In this document: in pieces, positions 27,663 to 34,223 of the stretch
Numbering within the stretch: position 1 is the first letter of the stretch
How the letters are laid out: the number at the start of each line of letters is the position of its first letter
NCBI RefSeq assembly: GCF_002165775.1
Contig: NZ_NDYP01000008.1
Location: 1-45,464 of the forward strand
Length of the DNA stretch: 45,464 bases
Direction: 5' to 3'
Source: Campylobacter concisus
GTDB lineage: Bacteria; Campylobacterota; Campylobacteria; Campylobacterales; Campylobacteraceae
The notes under the pieces: generated by a model
What the model was told of the DNA's origin: nothing
The model's input: the letters and a program-made list of their open reading frames with translations, nothing else
Database searches by the model: none
Program-made: the position numbers and the translations under genes

Positions 27663-27869
27663 TTGATTGGTTGGCTATTTACTAATATTTCAACTGGTGA
27701 GCATAGTTATTTATATGGTTGGTTGCTCAGTAGTAATCTGTTTTGGTATGCACTTGCGATTTCTGCGCTTCCTTCTCTTTGGGGTAAGTTTAAGTTTTCG
27801 GCTGTTACTACGGCGGGATTTATTGTAGGTATTGTAGCAGGCATAATCGTTGAGAAATACAAGAAGTAA
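27663..27869 (+). CDS. Small two-helix membrane protein (68 aa), possibly 5'-damaged
   Basis: Encodes two hydrophobic helices, NLFWYALAISALPSLWGKF and TAGFIVGIVAGIIVEKYKK. The only start is a TTG at 27663. Just upstream another frame (from TTG at 27590) encodes NVYITLGYIAVYLVIYW, a further hydrophobic helix, ending in TGA a few bases before. The two parts could be one three-helix protein broken by a frameshift. Location after the cupin gene and a shared strand suggest one transcript. Function is unknown. Confidence 0.45.
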   Translation: MIGWLFTNISTGEHSYLYGWLLSSNLFWYALAISALPSLWGKFKFSAVTTAGFIVGIVAGIIVEKYKK

Positions 27870-27974
27870 GTCAAATTTCAGTTTGTCGAGCTGAATAATA
27901 CAGATTCAAGACGATAGAAAGTAAAACATCTATCGTCTTTTCTTATGAAAAAAACTTGAAAGGAGATGAAATTT

Positions 27975-28236
27975 ATGGACAATAAAAACAGAATTAGAAA
28001 AAGTAAAAGAAAAGATTGAAAGCAAGTAAGAAGAAAAAAAATATGAAAAGAAACTATCTCAGCTTAAAAATCAGGAAAAGAAAATCAGAAAGCAAACGAG
28101 CCTTGAAGAAAGAAAAAAGCGAAACCATAGATTGATAGAGCGAGGAGCAATCTTAGAAAGTTTAATTGAGGGAGCAAGCGAGAAAAGTAATGAAGAAATA
28201 AAGGCTATTTTGCAAAGAGCATTTCAAAAAGACTAA
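27975..28236 (+). pseudogene. DUF3847-like conjugative-element gene, broken
   Basis: After ATG at 27975 and a good ribosome site (AAAGGAGA), the frame shifts in the A5 run at 27984-27988. It then reads TELEKVKEKIESK, stops at TAA 28027-28029, and continues EEKKYEKKLSQLKNQEKKIR to RNHRLIERGAILESLIEGAS. The coiled-coil followed by HRL(I)xRGxxLE is the pattern of small DUF3847 proteins on Firmicutes conjugative and mobilizable elements. Both lesions must be undone for a product. Confidence 0.55.
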
Positions 28237-28294
28237 GAAACGCAAGGACATAGTATAATTGTAATTCCCTTAGATTTTCTAAGGGCGCAATTAT

Positions 28295-28320
28295 ACACCC
28301 TTTAGGTGTCCTTGCGACCT
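28295..28320 (+). other. Candidate transfer origin (oriT/nic) of the transposon
   Basis: A hairpin ACACC-cttta-GGTGT (28295-28309) is followed directly by TCCTTGCGA (28309-28317). An inverted repeat next to a TCCTTGC-like nick sequence is typical of MOBP-type oriT. The same nonamer occurs on the minus strand at 31017-31025. No relaxase gene remains in this transposon. Confidence 0.4.
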
Positions 28321-28489
28321 GCGGTGCTTTTACCCTTGCGGGGAGCAAAGAAAAAAGCCGAAGCATTTTTCCGTATTAAAGGCAAAAGACAACTGAATAT
28401 AATTCATTCGCTTTTTTATCATCAAGGGTAAAGCACATTCACTATCGCTCACCCTTGACAATAAAAATTTGAAACAGATAGCTTACATT

Positions 28490-28526
28490 AAGCCGACATA
28501 CTGAAACAACAAAAGTCGGCTTTTTC
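28490..28526 (+). terminator. Hairpin terminator
   Basis: AAGCCGAC / GTCGGCTT (8-bp arms, 17-nt loop) followed by TTTCT, in the gene-free stretch 28237-28765. The rest of that stretch holds the candidate oriT and no open frame of note. Confidence 0.55.
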
Positions 28527-28765
28527 TATTGTACCGTTTCAAAACGCTCATTCAGTTTATAGAAAAGCAAAAGTATTTTTAAGACCGACATCTAAAACAA
28601 CAAAAGAAAAATAAGAAGATGACAAATGCCACATTCCCAAAATGGGAGTGTACCTAAATCAAAGACAGTACTAATCAAAGGGGGTAGTGAAACACGACTT
28701 CCTTAAAAGATAAAAGGAGTAACGATTTGTTGCTACATTTTCATAACAAAAGATAGGAGAGAAAA

Positions 28766-29436
28766 ATGGCAGATAAAAGGATGTTTTCAATAAAGATAGT
28801 GGATAGCGACTTATTTTTGGATATGCCATTAAGTAGCCAATGCCTGTATTTTCATCTATCTATGAGGGCAGATGATGATGACTTAAAAATTCTAATTACA
28901 AAAGGTTTTGTAATTGTCTTTTAAAGAGGGGTTATAGTCATTACCTATTGGAAGATAAATAACTACATCAGAAATGACAGACGAAAAGAAACGATGTATC
29001 TTGAAGAAAAGCAAAGTATAACGCAAACGGAAAATGGAGCATATATCAAGGTTGAAAATCTTGGTATACCAAATGACAACCAAGTGTCAACCGTTTGTCC
29101 GCATAGTATAGTTAAGGGTAGATTAGATAAGAGGAGAATAGAACAGGTTGCCCCAGTGTCCCTTTATGGAGAGTATCAAAATATTCATTTAACCGATGAA
29201 AAATACCAAAATCTAAAAGATAGGCTGAAAGGTCATACAGATACAATGACTGAAAAGCTATTAAGATATATCAAAAGTAAAGGCACAGACTACAAAGACC
29301 ACTATGTAACAATCCTTAATTGGTATGAATTGGTATGAACAGGATAAAGAAAAGCTATCACAGAAAAATAATCAAAATAAAAGCCATAGAACCTATTCAA
29401 CCAACTATGAAGACAGCGACAGCCTATAAAAGGTGT
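28766..29436 (+). pseudogene. Replisome-organiser N-terminal-like replication gene, broken
   Basis: The start MADKRMFSIKIVDSDLFLDM then PLSSQCLYFHLSMRADDDD is that of phage/element replication-initiator proteins with a winged N-domain. From memory of the family, about 20 residues (GFVN...) are missing between RADDD and DDLKILI, where GATGAT repeats could have recombined. The frame then stops at TAA 28922-28924 (VIVF*RGVIVI) and reopens in the same frame through ITYWKINNYIRNDRRKE. Near the end a 10-bp tandem duplication (29318-29327 and 29328-29337) shifts the frame. Removing one copy restores NWYEQDKEKLSQKNNQNKS and a stop near 29428. Confidence 0.65.
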
Positions 29437-29539
29437 TTTTAAGGGTTTAATCATAAAAGAGGTGTCAGACTATGGTTAAGATAAAAATAAGCCTTAAAAA
29501 CGCATTATAGAGCCTGATGTAGAAAAGGAGACTAAAATT

Positions 29540-30374
29540 ATGAATGATAAAGAAAATATGATTACTACAAAAATTCAAGGGACAGATTTTATCTACAACA
29601 AAGATACTCACTATGAAGAAGACGGACATATCTATTGCAAGATTTGTAATGAAAGAATAGACGGTAAGGTAATTCCGATGTTGGATAAGCCTATGATTAT
29701 CAGAACGGCTTGTAAATGTGATAGAGATAGAGCTGAACAAGAAAAAACTGTTAAAACAAGATAGGTTGAGACAAAGCTGCTTTATATCCAAAAATCAAAT
29801 AGCCTACACCTTTAAAAATGCCGATGAAGATACAGATAAGGAAATCATCAAAAAAGCAAAGAACTATGTAAAACATTTTGAAGAAATGAGAAAAGATAAT
29901 GTTGGACTGTTACTTTACGGAAATGTAGGAAGTGGCAAGACCTATGTAGCTTGTGCTATTGCCAACGCTATAATTACAGAATATAGCCATACAGTAAAAA
30001 TGAGGAACTTTGCACAGATATTAAACGACTTACAAAAAGGCGGCTTTAATCTTGATAGAAACGAATATATCGAATAGATAACAAGCCCTACCCTACTAAT
30101 TCTTGATGATTTTGGAATAGAGAGAAATACAGAATATGCCTTAGAGCAAATTTACAATGTAATCAATGCAAGATACCTAAAGGCAAGACCAACCATTATA
30201 ACTACTAACCTTAATTTCAAAGATATAGAAAAAGAACAGGAAGATATAATGCTTGGCAGGATTTATTCAAGGATAATCGAGATGTGTTTACCTCTTAGGA
30301 TAACGGGACTTGATAGAAGAAAAATACAGAGCAAAGAAAAGCTGAAGAAAGCACAAAACTTAATAGATGAATGA
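29540..30374 (+). pseudogene. DnaC/IstB-like replication ATPase, broken twice
   Basis: The N-terminal part (29540-29764) has a zinc-binding pair, IYCKICNERIDGKVI and RTACKCDRDRAEQEK. One extra A in the run 29742-29747 shifts the frame. Without it the protein continues KLLKQDRLRQSCFISK into the AAA domain: LLLYGNVGSGKTYVACAIAN (Walker A). The frame stops at TAG 30075-30077 (NEYIE*ITSP) and resumes with TLLILDDFGIERNTEYALEQ (Walker B) to a TGA at 30374. Repaired length is about 277 residues, normal for helicase loaders. A CAG-to-TAG change explains the stop. With the gene just upstream it formed the element's replication module. Confidence 0.8.
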
Positions 30375-30435
30375 GAGCGATTGGAAAAGTAAAAAATTCT
30401 AATCGCTTTTTAATTGCAAGAAAAGGAATGATGAT

Positions 30436-30609
30436 ATGCAAAAAAATAATACAGAAACAAAAACAATAAAGAAGATTGGAAAAACTACCTATGAAGTTGT
30501 TGTACATTTTAATAAAAATACTACTGAAACAATGCAAGACAAATTGAAACGCATAATGCTTAGAGAAATTGAGAGTGAAAAACATCAAAAAAATGATAAA
30601 AATGATTAG
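30436..30609 (+). CDS. TnpW-like small transposon protein (57 aa)
   Basis: MQKNNTETKTIKKIGKTTYE followed by VVVHFNKNTTETMQDKLKRI matches the small TnpW family found on Tn4451-like and related Firmicutes elements (KRIGxTxYEVxVHF pattern, recalled from the family, not searched). AAAAGGA lies upstream of the ATG. It is the last gene before the right end of the transposon, 32 bases from the junction, and appears intact. Its role in transposition is not established. Confidence 0.65.
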   Translation: MQKNNTETKTIKKIGKTTYEVVVHFNKNTTETMQDKLKRIMLREIESEKHQKNDKND

Positions 30610-30642
30610 AAAGTCCTTGACAAGTTGTTACAGGTTTGGCTC

Positions 30643-30758
30643 GCTAATCTTTTCTTTGGTCTTTTGGTTAAAAATATCACTAAAATTTGCAGACCTGCCT
30701 TGTTTGTGCTGTTGCTTAGTGTATGAATTTATATTGGTGCTTAAGATGCTAATATCAT
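30643..30758 (-). pseudogene. 5' part of the Cj0814-like gene split by the transposon
   Basis: Reads (N)ISILSTNINSYTKQQHKQ then GRSANFSDIFNQKTKEKISE and joins the 3' part at 22962. The ribosome site AGGAGG lies ten bases before ATG 30758. That ATG is one base out of frame (it would give MILAS and stop). Adding one A after ATGA would give MNISILST, like the start of the 15295 protein. So the gene carries a start-proximal frameshift as well as the insertion. Confidence 0.7.
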
Positions 30759-30759
30759 T

Positions 30760-31276
30760 CGTGGTTTGCCTCCTAGCTTCTTGCTTTTTAAGTTTTAATT
30801 AAAGTAACCATAAAATAATTGACTATCCAAATTTATCAGTCAAAATAAACAAGTGACAAATATGCCAATCACAAAAATTACAAAAATTTACTTTTACTAA
30901 GTCATTCTTTGGTGGGACTGATTTAATTCCAGTATGCGCCAAAATTCAATTCAGATATTAGGGCGAGCATACTCTATGTAGCTACAAAATGTTACCATTT
31001 GCATCTCCATAGAGGCTCGCAAGGATAGCTTGCCGCTCCCTTGACCCACGCTTAAAAAATATTTTCTTTATTAAAGTGGCCATGCAAGATAGGCTTTTTT
31101 TAATAAAAGCTTAAGTTGATTAAAGGCAGCCATAAGAACAAAAATAATTAGACTAAATTATTTTTTATGATCTACAAAATATATTTTAGTATATTTTTAA
31201 AATGGCAACGTAACAAATAATGTTTGGAAGTAATAAATGAGATGATTATGTAATAAACTTAGTAGAGTCTCTACGT
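30760..31276. other. Gene-free stretch with a candidate oriT
   Basis: No supported gene in 517 bases. At 31019-31033 a short inverted repeat GCAAG-gatag-CTTGC contains, on the minus strand, CTATCCTTGCGAGC, with the nonamer TCCTTGCGA at 31017-31025 also seen beside the transposon hairpin at 28295. It lies 3' of mobA, so its use as oriT is uncertain. Confidence 0.35.
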
Positions 31277-32869
31277 TTAAAACATATCTAGACTTTGAGT
31301 TTTTTCCTTGCATACATCACCCACATGGTGATATATGCTGGCTTTTTGGGAGTATTCACGCTCCTCTATAAATTCTCTACATATTCTTGTAGCATCTTGT
31401 GCTCTATCTGTAAGCTCTCGTATTCTTCTCTCAAATTTTGGAATTTTTCTTCTAAATTTTCTAATTTTTCTTCCAAGCAAGATATTGAACTCTCGTACAT
31501 ATCTCTTTGTTGCTGCAAAGATTCCGTTAAGGCGTCGTTGCAATCTTTGTTCAAGCTCTTGACTTTCTTTGTTAGCTCTGTCACATTTGTCTGTAATATC
31601 GCGAGCTTCTTCTCGCAGTCTTGTTGCAAATTCATTGTTTCTAATTCGTGCTTGCTCCTTTCGTCTTCGATCGTCTTCGTCAAGCGCTCGTTCTCTTCTA
31701 GCAATGCTTTCTCTAATGCTGTCATCCTCTACTCCATTTTCATTAATATAAATTTCCTGCTCTCGTTCTCTATTATCTCTTTGTCTTTTGGAATCGATAT
31801 GTAATACTCCCTCTGGGTCTTGTCCGCAGTAGGTTGGCTGTATCTCCATTGTTTTGGTATCGTCCAAGCTACTTCTTCCTTTAATATCATTGCGTGCACT
31901 ACCCAGCCAATTGCTATTCCCAAAATTAGTGCGGTAGCCGCTGATAGCGAGATTATCACCGATCTGTCCTTGTGATGCAAGGATATTGTTTTTTGAAGTT
32001 CTTTCGACATATCTTTCTTGATTAAATCTATCTCTTTTAGCAATAAGCTCCTCAAGTTTTCGCCTATTTTCTCTGCACTCTGCTTGTGTATTTCTATCAT
32101 GGAATTCTCTAATTCTTCTGCTTGAGCTTTGGCTGAGTTCTCCAAGTCTTTGAGCACTGGTGAAGTCTGCATCGTATATTCCTCCTTTTAGACGATTTTT
32201 TGTTTTTTTAGTAGGCAGTATGATCGTTATGCCTTTTTTGTTGATCCTGGTTATTTCGATACCATTTTGTTTAAGAAGTTCAATCATGTGGTCTCTATTT
32301 TTAATATAGCCTTGCTTAACCAGATCGTGCAACTTTTGGTCTAGCTCTTCTAAATTTTTATAATGATTGATGTTTTTCTTGCTAGACAATATAGTTTGCT
32401 CTTTTGCTGGATCATCTGGACTTGATAGTCCATACTCATCGTTAATGATCTTTTTGATTAGATCTATTCTCGTTTGATCATATTTGGCAAAATAAGGATT
32501 AAATGACCTGTCTGTTTCAAGATCTATCTTAGGGATAAGGAAATTTAACTCAAGCCGTCCATCCTTGTCTGAGTGTTCTACCCATAATACATTTGTACGT
32601 TCAAGCATATATTCACCCAAAAGAGCATATTCAAAATCCTTAATAATTTTTAGTTTTTGCTCTTCAGTTAAAAAGTCATGCCTCTCTTCAAATGATAAAA
32701 CACCAAAACAGGTCTTTTGTTTATAGGTGATGCCTTTTATAATAGCTCTAGTTAAATTTTCATCACCTTTTATAACTCTTGCTGTTCCAGCAGCTTTTCT
32801 CTCATTTAAAAGATAATTTATGCTCCCAAGGCCACCACCAGTATAAGTACGAAGAAATTTAACTAGCAT
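31277..32869 (-). CDS. mobA: MobA/MbeA-type relaxase (MOBP, ColE1-like)
   Basis: Nicks and carries the transferred strand. I start it at the ATG at 32869 (MLVKFLRTYTGGGLGSINYL, 530 residues), which has AAAGG upstream; a TTG 13 codons earlier is also in frame. The N-terminal domain has the GGGxGxxxYLL signature, RVIKGDENLTRAIIKGI, and WVEHSDKDGRLELNFLIPKI (about residues 95-115), the HxDxxRxELNF metal and catalytic motif of ColE1-type relaxases. The C-terminal half is charged and helical (RRERALDEDDRRRKEQARIR). Two further genes are encoded inside it in another frame, as in ColE1. mobC lies upstream and ends just before it. Confidence 0.88.
   Translation of the reverse strand: MLVKFLRTYTGGGLGSINYLLNERKAAGTARVIKGDENLTRAIIKGITYKQKTCFGVLSFEERHDFLTEEQKLKIIKDFEYALLGEYMLERTNVLWVEHSDKDGRLELNFLIPKIDLETDRSFNPYFAKYDQTRIDLIKKIINDEYGLSSPDDPAKEQTILSSKKNINHYKNLEELDQKLHDLVKQGYIKNRDHMIELLKQNGIEITRINKKGITIILPTKKTKNRLKGGIYDADFTSAQRLGELSQSSSRRIREFHDRNTQAECRENRRKLEELIAKRDRFNQERYVERTSKNNILASQGQIGDNLAISGYRTNFGNSNWLGSARNDIKGRSSLDDTKTMEIQPTYCGQDPEGVLHIDSKRQRDNREREQEIYINENGVEDDSIRESIARRERALDEDDRRRKEQARIRNNEFATRLREEARDITDKCDRANKESQELEQRLQRRLNGIFAATKRYVREFNILLGRKIRKFRRKIPKFERRIRELTDRAQDATRICREFIEEREYSQKASIYHHVGDVCKEKTQSLDMF
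31366..31725 (-). CDS. MbeD-like coiled-coil protein nested inside mobA (119 aa)
   Basis: An almost continuous coiled coil (ALLEENERLTKTIEDERSKH; SCLEEKLENLEEKFQNLREE) with no membrane helix. It is encoded in a different minus-strand frame wholly within mobA. It starts three bases after the stop of the preceding nested gene, and GGAG overlapping that stop forms its ribosome site. ColE1 mbeD has the same position, size class and coiled-coil nature and acts in mobilization. The pairing with a well-started upstream nested gene argues against a chance shadow frame. Confidence 0.68.
   Translation of the reverse strand: MTALEKALLEENERLTKTIEDERSKHELETMNLQQDCEKKLAILQTNVTELTKKVKSLNKDCNDALTESLQQQRDMYESSISCLEEKLENLEEKFQNLREEYESLQIEHKMLQEYVENL
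31729..32172 (-). CDS. MbeB-like membrane-anchored coiled-coil protein nested inside mobA (147 aa)
   Basis: Lies inside mobA in another minus-strand frame. The start is preceded by AAAAGGAGGAATATACG, a near-perfect Shine-Dalgarno site at good spacing, which a chance frame would not need. The protein has an N-terminal coiled coil (NSAKAQAEELENSMIEIHKQ), one membrane helix near residues 72-95 (VIISLSAATALILGIAIGWV) and a polar tail. ColE1 mbeB occupies the same place in mbeA and its product stabilises the relaxosome at the membrane. It ends TAG with the next nested gene starting three bases on. Confidence 0.75.
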   Translation of the reverse strand: MQTSPVLKDLENSAKAQAEELENSMIEIHKQSAEKIGENLRSLLLKEIDLIKKDMSKELQKTISLHHKDRSVIISLSAATALILGIAIGWVVHAMILKEEVAWTIPKQWRYSQPTADKTQREYYISIPKDKEIIENESRKFILMKME

Positions 32870-32904
32870 CACTAGTGCCTTTATTTGTATTGATACAAGG
32901 CGAA

Positions 32905-33246
32905 TCAAGAAACATATTTTTTACCCAATATTTCATAAATTTTATGTAAGATCTTATTATCGTCGGCTATGATCTCAATACCAACTCTATCTAGGCTTTG
33001 CCCACTATTTAATTTGGTGGCTATTTGGTTTATGTTTTGTCCTTGTCTAGATAGCTCAATTAGAAGTTCCCTTATAATTGGTGCATAAATCTGCTTAGAC
33101 AACATAGCTCTTAGGGCAAATTTTGAGAAAGTTAGGCCACTTTCTTGTAATTTATTATTAATCACCAACCATTCTGCATTACTTAGCCTAAGTCTTTTAG
33201 TTATGACTTTGGTTACCTTGCGTTTTTTTATCTTTTCAGAACTCAC
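32905..33246 (-). CDS. mobC: MobC-type relaxosome accessory protein (113 aa)
   Basis: Basic N-terminus (MSSEKIKKRKVTKVITKRLR) followed by LSNAEWLVINNKLQESGLTF and the typical MobC end IELSRQGQNINQIATKLNSG. Proteins of this family bind near oriT and help open the strand for the relaxase. It is the first gene of the mobilization operon and ends 35 bases before the mobA ATG. An inverted repeat lies 112 bases upstream. Confidence 0.85.
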   Translation of the reverse strand: MSSEKIKKRKVTKVITKRLRLSNAEWLVINNKLQESGLTFSKFALRAMLSKQIYAPIIRELLIELSRQGQNINQIATKLNSGQSLDRVGIEIIADDNKILHKIYEILGKKYVS

Positions 33247-33612
33247 GTAAATTTACTCCCAATCTAAGAAGAAGCCACTCAAAAAATCCTATGCCATAAA
33301 AATTTTTGTCAGACTTGCTCTTTAAATATCTTTTAAGGTTATTTTATAAAATTTCACAGCCTAAAACAAGGAATTCGGTAGGCTTCAGGCCGCTAAAATG
33401 CGTGTTTTTTAAAAATACTATGAAATATATAATATAATTTTTGTAGCTTCTGGATTTTCTCTTAAAAATTTAGTCTAGTATGAAATTAAGAAAATAAAAT
33501 AATAAAAATATAGGGGTTATGCTCATCATAAAAGAGCACTTTAGATAGGACAAGCTAATAACATAAAATTAGTTACTAGCAAATCACAGATAACTAAAGT
33601 CTAGCTTTATGC
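33247..33612. other. Gene-free region upstream of mobC with inverted repeat
   Basis: No gene seen in 366 bases. AGCCTA (33358-33363) and TAGGCT (33379-33384) form a 6-bp inverted repeat around 15 bases. The place upstream of mobC is where ColE1-type oriT lies, so it is an alternative oriT or operator candidate. Confidence 0.3.
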
Positions 33613-33900
33613 TTAGTTAAATTTATCCTTTAGCATCTCGTATACTTCGTTGTTCTCTCTTTTGCCGACAACTAGCACTAACACTACTATCTCACTATCT
33701 TTTACCTGATATGCCAAGCGGTAGCCGACATCTCTTAACTTGATCTTATAGACATCTTCGTAGCCTCGTAGCTTGTCCTTGGCAACCTTTGGGTTTTCTA
33801 GACGCTCACTTAGCTTCTTTTTAAACTGCACTTTTATGCTATTGTCTAGCTTTTGCCACTCTTTTAAAGCGCCTGGTAAGAACTCTAACTCATAGCTCAT
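33613..33900 (-). CDS. RelE/ParE-superfamily toxin (StbE-like)
   Basis: A 95-residue protein with the RelE fold pattern: ELEFLPGALKEWQKLDNSIK at the N-terminus, ENPKVAKDKLRGYEDVYKIK then LRDVGYRLAYQV in the centre, and VVLVLVVGKRENNEVYEML at the C-terminus, the usual place of the catalytic Arg/Lys/Tyr residues of mRNA-cleaving members. It overlaps the antitoxin gene by 11 bases, toxin second, as in most such pairs. It lies between the mobilization operon and the integrase and may stabilise the island. Confidence 0.88.
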   Translation of the reverse strand: MSYELEFLPGALKEWQKLDNSIKVQFKKKLSERLENPKVAKDKLRGYEDVYKIKLRDVGYRLAYQVKDSEIVVLVLVVGKRENNEVYEMLKDKFN

Positions 33901-34141
33901 CTAAGCTTACTTTTACTGGTTTTTCACCACTTGCTAGAGCAGCATCTACTGCTTTACTTAGATGATACTCTTCTATTATCTCTGCCATTTTTTCATAGAC
34001 AGCACTTGGTACTAGATATGCGCTAGGGACATTGTGGTTTAGTATAGCTACGACATTATCTCCAGCTTGTTTTAAAATTTGAGCTGGAGACTTTTTTAGC
34101 TCACTTATGCTAGCTGTAAAATTTGCTTGTATAGTTTGCAT
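33890..34141 (-). CDS. Phd/YefM-family antitoxin (StbD-like)
   Basis: An 83-residue protein beginning MQTIQANFTASISELKKSPA, the Phd/YefM DNA-binding N-terminus, followed by NVVAILNHNVPSAYLVPSAV and an acidic C-terminal tail (SGEKPVKVSLDEL) that would wrap the toxin. It precedes and overlaps the toxin gene. Antitoxins of this type repress their own promoter; AT-rich sequence upstream (34142-34200) would hold it. Confidence 0.88.
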   Translation of the reverse strand: MQTIQANFTASISELKKSPAQILKQAGDNVVAILNHNVPSAYLVPSAVYEKMAEIIEEYHLSKAVDAALASGEKPVKVSLDEL

Positions 34142-34223
34142 TTTTATCCTTTATTTAATACCTAAAATAATACTAAATAAGATATAAAGATAGTCTTAAA
34201 AGTTTATGCTTTGAAATTTATCC

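Noticed and set aside
31295-31804. Plus-strand 169-residue hydrophobic frame opposite mobA
   Set aside because: Antisense of three overlapping minus-strand genes; the Phe/Ser/Leu-rich product mirrors Lys/Glu-rich coiled coils.
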